A program made the position numbers and the translations under genes. Of a DNA stretch of 64,000 nucleotides, positions 47,091 through 58,840 are shown piece after piece. Position 1 is the first letter of the stretch. The number at the start of each line of letters is the position of its first letter. Location of the stretch: contig JANTQA010000075.1 of assembly GCA_027625915.1 (NCBI GenBank), positions 1,674,001-1,738,000 on the forward strand, read 5' to 3'. This DNA is from Anaeramoeba flamelloides. Its lineage: Eukaryota; Metamonada; Anaeramoebidae. The notes beneath the pieces are model-generated. The model saw only the letters and a list, made by a program, of their open reading frames with translations, was not told where the DNA came from and did no database searches.

Positions 47091-48280
47091 ATGGGTATAA
47101 ACATACAACCCAATCCTGACCTAAATAATGATCAAAAAAATAAAAACAAGAATAAAATTGAGAATCTCGAAAAAAATAAAGAAAACACTCAAGAAATAAA
47201 AACAGACAATCTAGATAAACAACTAACACAAAAGGATCAAAATAAAAACTTAGAGAACAAAAACACAAAAAATGAAAAATTAGAAAAAAAAAATCGAAAA
47301 AATGAAAAAACAGAAAAAAACGAAAAAAATGAAAAGTCAAAAAAAAACCTAAAAAAAACACAAAAAAAACCAGAAAAAAAAAACAAAATAAAAACTCAAA
47401 AAAAAAAAAATCTCTAAATCTAAAAAAAGGTATAACTCTTGATCAAAGTGACACCGAGGAATCAAACCTTAATTCAAAATCAGGAAAATTTGATATAACA
47501 GACCCTCTTTGCGGCGGAAGCTCAAACCCACGAGGAGGAATATCTGCTACACCAAAACCTGATTTGGGGGATTCCACTCTTACCAATGAACTGAATTCCG
47601 AAGTTCAGAGAATGGACAGCGAATTAAGTGTAATAAAGGGGAAAAAATCACTGGATCAAAAGGAAAGAGAAAAAGAAAAAGAAAAGAAGAAGGAAAAGAA
47701 AAAAACAATAGAAGGGAAAAAAACAAAAAAAACAAAAATGAAAAATCCAGAAAAAGAATCCAAGGATAAATTGCAAAGAAGAGGAGAACAAAATAGAGTG
47801 GTAATAAGCCCAGATTCAGAATCCTCAACATCGGAATCTGAACTAGAGAGTCACTCGGATACATCAGAATCCTCAAACTCCTCAAAATCTGAAGAGAGTG
47901 TAAACTCCTCAGACTCCTTAAACACTTCGGAATCTGATGATTCCTCATCAGAAAATGAAGAAGTATTATTAATAAACAATAATATCAACAATAGCAATAA
48001 TAATAATAACAAAATAAAAATAAAAAGAAAAGAATTGGAAGAGGTAGGAGAAAAAATTAAAAAAAAATATAATATAAAAGAAATCCAATTCGACACAAAC
48101 AGCAAAACAGGTAAATATAATGGAACTAAATGCCTAAAATGCAAAAGCCCCAACAGATCGAAAAAGAGGCTCTATTGTAACACTTGTAACGATAAGAAAC
48201 AATATGTAGACGAAATGGTGTGCTACTATTTCGATCTTTTCAATGAAATCGTGGACCTGAAAGGGGAAGCGGAATATTGA
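47091..48280 (+). pseudogene. LINE ORF2 N-terminal region, low complexity with CCCC knuckle
   Basis: Starts MGINIQPNPDL at 47091 and runs as an Asn/Lys/Glu-rich stretch to 47417. A 12-A run at 47399-47410 changes frame, after which the reading continues (SDTEESNLNSKSGKFDITDPL) to TGA 48278-48280. The second part has a Ser/Glu-rich patch (SDSESSTSESELESHSDTSE...) and then CLKCKSPNRSKKRLYCNTCN, a C-x2-C-x11-C-x2-C motif. The TGA is in the same frame as the endonuclease that follows, so a single codon separates them. Confidence 0.6.
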
Positions 48281-50164
48281 AAAGAAAAAAAAATCAAAAA
48301 AATATCAATAGATAACTGGGGGGCTATTGATATTAACAACAATCGAACCCCCAAAGAAGAGATTTTACTGGGATCATTAATTCAAACAGATGAAAACCCA
48401 GAAAAATCCCAAAATCTTCTAAACTCTCTAAAACTTAAAAAAAGAGAGAATATATACAGAGATAAAGAAGATTTTATTAAATGGTACAGAACTGATTTCG
48501 AAAACCCCTTAGGACAACCAATTATTTTTAAGATTGAATCTAACAGGGGAAAAAGAATCGTGGAACATACCAAAAACAAAAGGATTTTTAGAAAACTGAA
48601 AAAAATCCTCAAAAATGAAATAAAAAAATGGAAGATAACAACCATAAACTGTCATCAACTGAGAGAATGGCTTTCACAAACGATCAAATACTCATATTAT
48701 CGTACCTATGAAACCAGACAAACAGCAAGATATAGTGACAAAAAATACTATAGGAAGAAATATCCAAAAAAAGCTAAACTTCCAAAACTATTCAGAAACA
48801 TCTACAACTACACAGTTGAAGAAATCAAGAAAAATCTCAAGATCTCTTTTACCCATAGCAAAAAAATAGTTAAATATGGGAAAATAGGGACATATGAAGA
48901 CAAAAACTTCGGATGTATTAGGAAAGTGGGAAGAAGAAACAAACTTATCTTCAAAACCACAGAAAAATTCCTATCTATTTTAGAGATCTTCTCAATAATT
49001 AATAATCCTATACCTTTAAGGATATTAAGAAGAGGAGAGAAGGAAATAGAAATCTGGGATGATTCCATCAAAATTAATGAATATCAAGAAATATTCATAC
49101 AGAAGACTCAAACAATAAACCAAAATATCAAAATGCTAAAATATGACCAAAATAAAATCCCTAAATTTATATCCAGAGGAAACACCGCACAAATTGAAAG
49201 CGAAATTTACCTAAAAATCGCAACATTCAATGTGGGAGGATTAGGAAAGGATATCAAAACAGAAGCAATGGAAATGTTCCTTTACCAAAATAACATTGAC
49301 ATTGCCCTAATTCAAGAGACCAGGAAAAGTAGCTCAGTATACTTAAGGAAATACAGAGCAATCTCTAAAAAATCATATGGCTCAAAGGGTAATAAAGGAG
49401 GTCTAGCAATTTTATTTAAACCATTCCTGAAACTTTTCATTACAGAAAAGCTAATAGACCACGAAGACATAATGGGGATCAATCTAAATGATCTTTCAAT
49501 AGTAAATTGCTATGGAAGACAAAGAGACCCAGAAGGAAAGATAGACTTTCCTGAAATCTTTAAAAACAAATTAAAAAACATTTGCGCAAACTGGAAAATA
49601 CGCAAAATTCTCATAGCAGGAGATTTCAATCTAAGTAATGAACAACTAGATGAAATACCCCAAATAGAGAATAATAATTTTAAAATTCGAAAAAATGAAA
49701 AACCCTCAAGAAAAAGAAACATTGACCATATAATATCAAAAAACATACAATTCAAGACAAAAATAAACAAATGTATCACATCACCACTGATACCTAAAGA
49801 AAAACAAAAAATGAAAATAAAAAATAATCAAAAAAAAATAAATAAAGAAAAAATTGATATGGTAAGACTCTCAGACCACAAAATGGTCATTAATAAAATA
49901 AAAATTGAAAAAGACCTAGAGATCAAACAGATCTACTCATGTAGAGAAGAGTCAAAATTTCAAGAAGAATTTATATTATACTTCAAGGATAAAGAACTCA
50001 ACGAAAAAAACTTCTCAAATTTTAAAAAAAAATTCACAAAAATCATTCATATCATTCAGGACTTAAAGTATGAAGACTACATTACAATCCAAAAAATGAT
50101 AGAATTTATAGTAGATCCATACACTAAAAAAACAATCACCAGAGAAAAAAAAAAACTGGAATAA
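48281..50164 (+). pseudogene. LINE endonuclease region (APE-like exonuclease/endonuclease/phosphatase fold)
   Basis: Reads open from just after the TGA at 48280 (IDNWGAIDINN...) to TAA 50164; no ATG is required if translation continued from upstream. The catalytic signature is complete: ATFNVGG (49220), IQETR (about 49310), GDFN (49619-49630), NIDHI (about 49719) and SDHK (49871). The ~300 residues before the endonuclease are basic and aromatic-rich with no recognised domain. Nicks target DNA to prime reverse transcription in this family. The frame ends after a 10-A run, where the following linker continues in another frame. Confidence 0.75.
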
Positions 50165-51101
50165 AATTCTGAAAAAAATTAATTCAGAATTTAGACTAAA
50201 TAATATAAACTGGTGGAAACACTACAATAGAATCAGAGGAAACAGCCTCAAAATGATCAAAAATAATCCTAAAATGGAATATGAGTATCAAGCTCATATT
50301 GATTCCATTAAGAAAGAGATCAGCAAAAAATTCTTAAAAGAAATTCAAGAAACCAAAAATTTCTTTAGTAATGAAGAATCCTCTAATACATACTTTGAAA
50401 AAAAAGAAATAGAAGAACAAATAAAATGGATAAAAAAACAAATCAGTCAAACAATTTGACAAAATATATCTATATAAAAAAGATTCGAGAAAAATAGAGG
50501 ATAAAAAATACCAAGAAAATTATTCCAAATTTATAGATACTCTTCAAAGAATATTTCAAAACTGGATCAAAAAACCCAGAAAGGAATAACCTAAAATATA
50601 TAAAAGAGAGAGATCTTCTCTTTTTTACATAAGAAAGGAGATGAAGGAATAACTCTCAATTATAGACCAATTTCAATTAATAATGCTCTGGCAAGGATTT
50701 TCTTAAAACTTGTCTACAAGAGAATCGAACGATCATGGGAACATATTACCCCAGCTCAATTCGGTTTCAGGAAACAATTTGACACTAGGATTGCAGTCAA
50801 AAATTTCTTGAAAAAATTCAAAGAAGAAAAAGGGAAAAGAAAATCAGGCCACACATGGGCAGTAACTATTGACCTTGCCAAATGTTTCGACTCAGTCCCT
50901 CATAGACTAATTGTCGAAACAGCCCCAAAATTCATTAAAGATCCTCTAATTAGAGAATTTATCAAACAATACTATGCTGGAGATGGAACTGGGGTATACC
51001 AGGGAGATCCATTATCCCCCTATCATTTTTGCATATATAAGCCATTTTATATTGCAAAAAATGCAACCGCACGCTATACATACTCAAATGTATGCAGATG
51101 A
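50165..51101 (+). pseudogene. LINE linker and reverse transcriptase, first half
   Basis: A lysine-rich linker (50253-50459) is followed by a damaged stretch and then the RT fingers and palm in frame: KGDEGITLNYRPIS (from about 50636), ITPAQFGFRKQ (about 50755), VTIDLAKCFDSVPH with the first catalytic Asp (50871), and YQGDPLSP (50997). The frame then drifts and closes at 51101, while the matching continuation is read from 50974 in another frame. LINE RT domains copy the element RNA at the nicked target. Confidence 0.75.
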
Positions 51102-52185
51102 TCTAATTCTTATAATGGAAGGAATATCCGAAAACAAAATAGACGAGCAATTAAAAAGCAGCATCTACCCCATTATAGAAAAATATGGTCTTACAGTAAA
51201 TGACACTAAGACCGAAAAAGTAACAGCTTTAAAAAAGATAAAGTATTTAGGTATATGGCTGAATAAGAAAGAGCACATTAAGAAAAACCTACTGAAGGCA
51301 AAAGATAATTACCAAAAGTATATATACATATATGCTAACGGGACTTTATCGAATGCCCTCAAAATACAACTATTTAAAGCAGTAATACTACCCCAAGTGC
51401 TATATGGATTGGATATCTTTAATCTAACCCAAACAGATTACAATGAGATTGATACTTGGGTCAACAAAAGACTTAAAAAAATTATCAAAATACAACGGGG
51501 TACTCCCACTGACATTCTAAAATGGGAGACCAGAACTGAGCCCACTTCTCACATGATCCTTTCAAGGAAGGCTAATTTCATTAAGAAATTAAAGCTTTTA
51601 GAACTGGATCATCTAGCCGAAGACCTCCAACTAGATGTAATCGAAGGTATAGATTGGGAAAACATGGGGAAAAAAGAGATCAAAAAAAAACTCCATCAAA
51701 CTCACATAAAATCGATACAAGACAAAGTAGATTCATCTAAGGAGGAAGAAAATTGGAAATTAAAGAGATATCTCAAAATCAGCCAATTTCCAGAAAACTT
51801 CAGCGAAAAACAACCCTATTTAAACTGGCGATCATCTACTACCCTATTCAAACTCAAATCATTCTGTAATGGATTGAACAGGTATACATACAAATGGGAA
51901 AAAGGAGTAGACTCAAAAATCTGCCCATGTTGTAAAAAAAAAGTAGACGATGTCGACCATTTCATCTGGGAATGTAAAAAGTACGAAAGAGCTAGAAGAG
52001 ATTGGAAAAAACAAATCAAAGAGAACAAAATTTTTGATTATAACATAATAATCAAGAAGGACACAGACACATTACTGAGAATTATGAACCAAAAAGAAAT
52101 CTATGACCCTACAATAGACTACTTTTTGACTAATATGACTCAACATGCAATCAAGAAAAAGGAACTCAAAGCAAATAAAACTTAA
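50974..52185 (+). pseudogene. LINE reverse transcriptase second half and C-terminal domain
   Basis: 403 residues open. MYADDLILI (YADD at 51091-51102) is the catalytic RT motif C, followed by KTEKVTALKKIKYLGIWL, the usual thumb-proximal motif. Residues 150-320 resemble the LINE thumb/connection region. Near the end CPCC...DHFIWEC forms the C-x2-C-x8-H-x4-C motif typical of the C termini of LINE ORF2 proteins. Ends at TAA 52183-52185. This half is intact, with a codon pattern less A/T-extreme than its flanks. Confidence 0.8.
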
Positions 52186-52746
52186 GAGTAAACCTTCCAA
52201 AGAACTCTAAACTACTCAATTCACTAAACTTTTTACTTATTTTACCCTTATTCACTTATTTATTTCTTTATTCTTCATTTTTTTACCCTATCTTTATTTT
52301 TTTAACTCTTCTCCTTTTTTTTTTACTTCTCCCTTTTATTTAGAAAACTAAATTAGGATTAAAATACTCCCAATGACTGTGTCTTTAGATACTCTTTGAA
52401 TTGGAAGTCTCAAATTTAGTCACTTCAAAATTCTCTCTTTAACAGATTAGACATGTTGTCTAACCCTTAGCAATAAAACAATATTACTTTTATGAGACAA
52501 ACTTTTAGCGAAATTCATATACAGTAATATTTTCAATAAATAAATGTCTTTGTAATTTCTTTTTTAAAAAGTTTATTTACTGAGAATACATTTTTTTCTA
52601 CATTAACTTGGGATTTATTTTGTTAGTAGATTTCGATCAAAGCATATACCTTACAAGTTTTACTAACTAAAATATTTGAGTAAATTATATTTTTTGGACT
52701 TATTTTTAAAAAAATATTTTAAAAAAGAAAATTGAAAACAAATTTA

Positions 52747-52941
52747 CAGTAAGTTCCACTTTTAAGGCACAACTGTTCAAAAAAATTTTAGACAAAAAAA
52801 ATCCCAAAATTAAAGTATATTTTTTGGAATTTTAATTTTCACAAATTATTTTACTAGAATTTGGAAATTGTTCATTAATTAGATATTTTGTGAGACATTA
52901 AATTTCCTTCGAAGTTTGTGTCTTAAAAGTGGAACTGATTG
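52747..52941. mobile_element. Hairpin MITE, CAGTCAGTT family, copy H
   Basis: 195 bp with TA flanks (52745-52746, 52942-52943). Ends CAGTAAGTTCCACTTTTAAG and its near complement. Inner arms are moderately eroded, so older than copies C and G. Confidence 0.8.
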
Positions 52942-54255
52942 TATTATTCTAATAATATGACAAATCACGATATTCTATAAAACTGCTGTAATTATTTAAA
53001 AATCGTGATAAATGCCAAAATTTCGAGATTTATAAGTAATCGTGATCTAATAGTTGATGCACTTTTGGGCTAATTGAGCAATATTTTTACAAATAATTTT
53101 TTTTGATTATAAAAATAGATTTGGTGAAAAAACAACAAAAAAGATACTAGATCCAATCAAGGATCAGATCAATGAGTTTTATTATGTTTACGTTTGGTTT
53201 GGTTGACAAGCCTATCAATCCTTTAAGATCAAAAACAAAAAGAAATAAAGAGAAATAAATATTTTCAAAGTTAATCAAGGTACTTTAAATTGTTTTGAAT
53301 AATTAGCTTTGAAAACAACTAACTCTTCATCCCTTCTGTAAAGAACTTGTTCTTGAGTGGAAAAATTTTCAATATTCTCTGAAAGTAGAAAGGGGATATG
53401 AATAACTTTTCAAAAGCTTTCAAAACACCCTTGCCAGATGATCACCAATTATTAAGATTGTTTACAAAATTTGTTTTCTTGTTATTCTTTTCCTTCTCAT
53501 ATCTTGAAATTGTACAGAAAACACAATTAGATCCTTAGAGGTTCTTATTTGATTGATCATAAATAAGAAGGAAAATTATTCTTTATTCTTTTTTGATATT
53601 TAAAATTGTCTCGTTAACAACACCATTGTTTTTAAAAACATCTATTTTATTGTCAATTTTATTGTTGAAATTGATTATTATTAGTATGATCATAAAATTT
53701 GTTTGAGATTTTATATCTTGTTAAAAAAAAAAATGAAAAGAAAAAAATTTTTTCCACAACAAACAATATCATTCAGTTTATAAAAGTTTTCTGTCTTTGA
53801 AAACTTTCACAAGATTGAAGATAATTCACAACACTTGCAAACACTTTATAACATTTTTAAATAGGGGTAATGTATAAAAGTCTCAAGGCTTTATAAAAGT
53901 CAAGAGATTTTTTCAGGCGATTTCAAAAAAAAAAATGTTCCTTTTTTTTAGATATTTATTTTATCGCACTCATATGGAATATCACAATTTTATGATTTTT
54001 CATGATAAAATTTGACTAATAGCGATTTTTTAATACTATCGTGATTTTATTTTAAATATCATGATAATTAATGTTATCACCAAAACTTCAAATAATTATT
54101 ATCAAAATTAAGTATTTTTTGGTAATTTATTTGGAAAAATATTTTCTCTCACACAAAATGATATACACTAAAGTTTAGAAAAACAAAAGACATTTATGTA
54201 CAATCTACAACATTATATTCAAGTTTTACCAAATTTACAACAATGATAAAAATAT

Positions 54256-55206
54256 AAAACCCATTCCAAAAATTTGGACACACCCAAAATCAAAAAAATG
54301 AAAAAAAAAAAAAAAAAACTCAATTTATTTATTTTTTTTTTTTCCATTAAAGAGTGGGTACTAAAAGTCCACCTGTTTGCCCGAATCCCTAATTTGAATT
54401 AGAGATATTGTTGACCAAGTGAGAGCTGGTCATTTCTCCCAAAAATCGGATCCGCTCCATAAATTGAGAGGGATTTTGTTCCAATTCCGTTCAGTTTTAT
54501 AAGAGTCAAAAAGATTCAATTCGGTCAACGATTTCCTCAAAGAATTAGTGGTTCTAAGAAGCATAAGCCCGATTTTTAATTAAAATTACACCGTAGTGGC
54601 TATTTGAGAAAATGGTAAACAATAAGAAATAATGGTTAAGGGAATAGAACCCCTGCCTTCAGATTGTACACTAGGCTGTGTTGCCACTTGCCCATACCGG
54701 TTCTCAAAAACTCAATGTATTATATTTTTATAAACATAATATAAATCGAATTTTAAGTGACCCAATATTAATATTTTTATATGTAATCATTTTAATCCAA
54801 ATAAAAGTAAAAAAAATAAAAAAATAATAAATAAAAATTGATTGGTCCAAAATGAAATAATGAACCGAGCTGAAATGAAAGAGTTTGAATAAAAAATGTA
54901 TCGATAAATTACTTGAAATTTCACCAACAATTGTTGATCGATCAAATGTAAGATTCCATTGACCAATTGTAGGTGATTTTTCGATTTAATAAGCTAAAAA
55001 ATAACATTCAGTCAAACCATTGAAAAAAAAAATCTAGATTTAATGAAATAAATTACACAACTCCAAAAAGGAAATGAAAACAAACCAAAAAAGACAAAAA
55101 ATAAAATAGTTTGTAAAATTCACAATTTATTCCAAATCGAATTTAAAGAGTGGTATTTTTATTCTATAAATAGTTTAAATTTTGTAAAATTTTTGGAATT
55201 TAGTTT
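54256..55206 (-). mobile_element. Mariner-like non-autonomous element, TTGGACACACC family, copy 3, interrupted
   Basis: Reverse-strand relative of 8625-9154 and 18878-19426. Left end AAACCCATTCCAAAAATTTG, then GGACACACCC; right end TTTTTGGAATTTAGTTTATA. Without the SINE (54330-54705) and one target-site copy it is about 560 bp, the same as the other copies. TA at both ends. Confidence 0.8.
54330..54705 (-). mobile_element. tRNA-derived SINE, 376 bp, with target-site duplication
   Basis: Minus strand. The head (54705-54625) has an A box TGGGCAAGTGG and B box GGTTCTATTCC with a 5-bp T stem (AGGGG/CCCTT) around a 7-nt loop, as in tRNA. A ~270 bp body of unrelated sequence follows, then a poly-A tail (54341-54332 region read on the minus strand). 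It is bounded by a 16-bp direct repeat differing at one base: aaaaactcaatttatt (54314-54329) and aaaaactcaatgtatt (54706-54721). About 40% G+C, far above its surroundings. Pol III promoter boxes imply transcription as RNA; mobilisation by a LINE such as the one at 45.8-52.2 kb is inferred. Confidence 0.75.
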
Positions 55207-55889
55207 ATATTACAATTATTGAGAGGGTATTTCAGTAAGATGGAAACAAAATCAATCTAAAATTTCAATTGAACATTTTCAAAATTTATAAAAGTTTTTG
55301 GGATTAATAAATGTTTCTACTTAAGTGACGAGCTCCTACTAATTATATGTTCAAAATTGATGTATAATCTCATTTAAAATCGATCATATTAATTCTATAT
55401 TGTTCTAATATCTAAATAAAAACAGATTAGTAAAGTACTACATAAAATTGATATCTGAATAAAAAAAAACATCATGTATCATAAAATTCAAGAATTTCAG
55501 AAAAAAATATACTTTTCACCACAAACTTAAAGGATGAATTATCAATATTATGATTTCAAAGTTACAAAAATAACTTTCTTTTATTTGTTAAAAAGTATGA
55601 TTAATGTTTAAAAAATCAATTTATATAGAATTAAATGAATTAACTCAATAGATTATTTTGACAAATTATTTCTCTAATATTGGAAATATATTGTTGTTAG
55701 AACCATCTTTAATAAAATGGTAATAAAAATAATCAATTTTTATGTTTTTATATTCAAGATTATTGAGTTAAGCTTTGAAATCAAAAAATGTTTACTTCAA
55801 AATGTTCTAAATATTAATTTTTACAATACACCTGCGAATAAAATCCATGTCTCTGATGGTTCCCAGTCAAAAATAAAAAAAAACTTTTT

Positions 55890-56340
55890 TTTTTTTAGAA
55901 TAAAACAAAAGTAAATTGTGTAGAAATAAGAGAAATTATAAATTTCTGATTATAGTTGAGAATAATAAAAAAATACCTGAAAAATCATACCTTTCAAAAA
56001 AAAAAAAAAGATAAAAGATTGTTGGGCCTCTTTAATTGGAATTTCTAGTGCAAATTTCCCAATTTCTTGGATATAATAACATTGTAAATAATAAATTTTT
56101 TGATTCGTTAAACAATTCATTTGAAACCAAAACACATAGATTCACTTTTATTAATGTTGATTTGGAGTTTAAAACTTTTTTCTTTAAAAAAAATTAAAAA
56201 CAAAAAATAAATGAAAAAAAAAAAAAAAAAATTTATAAAATAGAGAAAAAATGATCATATTTAAAAATTGAAAATTTATTTTGAGAAGAGCAATGAATTA
56301 AAATCATAGAATATGTTCTATTTCTTCAATAAAACTGTAA
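55890..56340 (+). repeat. Interspersed repeat family X, long copy
   Basis: Parallel in order to 27180-27660, including 'atagaatatgttctatttct' at the end. Contains an 18-A run (about 56213-56230). The overlapping short open frames are not genes. Confidence 0.6.
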
Positions 56341-57714
56341 CCCTACGACTCAAAAAGAACTTATACTGAGTTTCTAATATATATATTTGAATGAGAAATA
56401 ATTGTTTTTTTTTTCAAAATATTAAAATTTAATTGTCATCCTCAGTAAAAAATATAATAATTTATTGTGTAATAATAATTATAAGAAATAATTAGGGTAT
56501 TGTAAAACATGTGGAAATAATATAATTTTGATCCAATTACATCATCCTTTCATTGTAATTGAATATTGGGTATTGATAATCTATTAAATTCAAAAAAAAA
56601 AAAAAAAAAACTAATTATTCAATATTTTAAATGTACTAAAACAAATAATCAAATCGATTTTTTTTACCTGGAAGCTGTTTTTCCAACTCTTAAAGATGAT
56701 ATAATATAAATATCCTTAAAAATTTTGATTATTTTCTTCCAAATTTACAGTTAAAGAATGGGATTAAAAAAATTTTCTATATAAGTTTTTGATTGAAGAA
56801 ATATTTTTTTGCAAGTTTAACAGAATTTTTGTCTTTTTTTTTTTAAAATTTATTAATAATTTTTGTGTGATGAGTTATTTGGAAACTTGGATTTTTTCTT
56901 TTAAAGTGTATTTTAGTGCATTTTCTCCAGAGTTAATAATATTTATTTCTTCTTTGATGAAATGATAAACATCAAAAATAAGCTCATAAAGTTAATAAAA
57001 ATTCAAAAAAAAAGTTTACCTTATCTGTAAATTTCAAAATAAACAAAAAATTCAATTGGTTCAAAATTACTATTAATTCTATTTTCAGAAATAAATTATT
57101 GTTTTTGAATTATTGATCCATTTTTCTCATTTTGAAAAACTTCAAAATTCAACAATATTTCAAAATTATTTCAAAAAAACTATTTTGGTTGAATAAGAAA
57201 AAAATGATATTGTCTGTGAAGAAAGTACAATTAAAATAAACTTTAAAAATTAAAAACTTCAAGTTTTTGAATAACTCGATAGAAAAAATCTTCTCAATTT
57301 GAAAAAAATCTACTATTTATTTTAAACTTGTAAAAAATATTATTTTTTTATTCATAGAACTCTTAAAATCAATTTTTTCTTCGTATTGAATAAAAAAAAC
57401 AGAAAAAAATAATTAAAGAAACAAATTAAGAATTATCCCATAGTTCTTTTTTAAAACCTTGAAAAATTCAACTTATAATCTAAAGAAATATAATTTGATT
57501 TTATTATTTATAATCAATTTATATAACACAATCTTAATTCTTTCAATGGAATAATTAATTAGATAAGGATTAAATTTATCAATAAATTTTATTAATTCAT
57601 CTCAATTTTCTAATTAATTAAAAGCATCTAAAATCAATTCAAATTAATAATTTGAATAAAAAAAAAAAAAAAAAATTATCAAATAACTAATTTTTTTAAT
57701 TTTAGTTTATTGTT

Positions 57715-58135
57715 TCTACTCTTAAAATTTGAAAAAGAATACTACCTAATTTTTAAATTTCAAGAAATTTGATAAATATTTATGAATAAAATAAACAATC
57801 AATTTTTTTTGATCAAAAAGGATTCAATATTTGGGTTTAGTTTTATTTTTTTTTTCAAATAGATTAAAAGTTTCAATGCAATTTGTTCATACATACTCTC
57901 ATATTTATTAAAAAGGAGATTTCTATAAGATAAAAATTTTGCTTTTTTTATTTGAAAATTCAAATAAAAAAAGGTTCTCGATCTTTTTAATTGAAAATTT
58001 AGTTTTGGGAAAAATAAACTTCTTTAAAAAATGATTCTTCATTACTCTAAAGTTGATAAATGAGTTTACTTATTAGGTTTAATCTTTATTCTTTTTTAAA
58101 TAATTACTCTATTACCTCTTGGAAGAAAAATAGAT
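57715..58135 (+). repeat. Diverged interspersed repeat (pair with 19555-20110)
   Basis: Shared blocks include 'tactcttaa', 'aaatttcaagaaattt', 'ggattcaatattt', 'aaacttcttt.aaaaatgatt' and 'tactctattacct'. Divergence is high; the limits are approximate. Confidence 0.5.
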
Positions 58136-58840
58136 AGAGTTACGATTCCCTTAAAGAAAAAAATGTTTTTGAAAAATTTGCAAAATGAGAAAAATTGATC
58201 AAACTATGCAAAAGAATAATTAATTTCGAAAATAAAATTTCAATTTTGTTTGGCATTATAATAATTGGTCTTGTTCCCCATTTTGAAATTTCAAACGAAG
58301 GAAAACTTTTAGAAAAATTTGTAAATAAATTTCTTCGATTATTTGTTTTTATTTGTCAATTCCTTTAAAAGGTCAATTAGTTGGCCATTATTTTCATTAT
58401 TATTTAGATTTAGTCCACTGTAGTTCATTCCATTCTTAAACTTACCTTTTGATTAATTCTTCTGAAGGAATATTAAAAAACAGGAAATGTATTGCAAAAA
58501 CATTTTTTTTACAAAACTTGATTTAACAAAAGAAAAAAATTAGGAATAAATCACATCCTTCAAAGTTGAATTTTTATGTTCTTCTGAGAGAGTTGTTACT
58601 TTGTGTACCTCAAGGTTACTCGTTTTTTTCAAGTTTGTAGTGTTTATACCTGTGCAATTTAAAAAAATTTTTTTTTCGTTTTTAGGAAAAACAAATATTC
58701 ATTGATAATTTTTAGAAGATGCTATGTAATTAAACCCACCTCAGAAATTCTATTTTTCAAAAAAAAAAAAAGAAAGAAAAAATCATTTTTCTTTTTTCAA
58801 GAATTTCAGAAAAAACAATTTTTTTTGTTTCCCTAATTCA

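Larger units (their letters stand above)
45433..52500 (+). mobile_element. Non-LTR retrotransposon (LINE), APE-type, broken
   Basis: Ordered coding parts: two overlapping RRM-type ORF1 frames (45807-47065), a lysine-rich then Ser/Glu-rich region ending in a CxxC/CxxC knuckle (47091-48280), an apurinic-type endonuclease (48281-50164), reverse transcriptase with YADD (50595-51400) and a C-terminal CCHC motif (51922-51975). This order is that of L1/CR1-like LINEs with an endonuclease upstream of the RT. The ~370 bp leader and the ~300 bp tail after 52185 are A+T-rich; exact ends and target-site duplications were not found. ORF2 is disrupted about five times (one in-frame TGA plus several frame changes, some in poly-A runs), so this copy is not expected to be active unless some are sequencing errors. 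Confidence 0.9.
52200..58840. other. Gene-free repeat-rich region
   Basis: Holds the LINE tail, a hairpin MITE (52747-52941), a mariner-like element with a SINE inside (54256-55206), family X repeat (55890-56340), a diverged repeat (57715-58135) and long poly-A runs (for example 56592-56611). The 350 bp before 58841 are the 5' flank of the TPR gene, with A- and T-runs and no named motif. No gene seen elsewhere. Confidence 0.6.

Noticed and set aside
47056-48153. Phe/Leu-rich antisense frames under the LINE
   Set aside because: Complement of Lys/Glu/Ser-rich coding sequence; no independent support.
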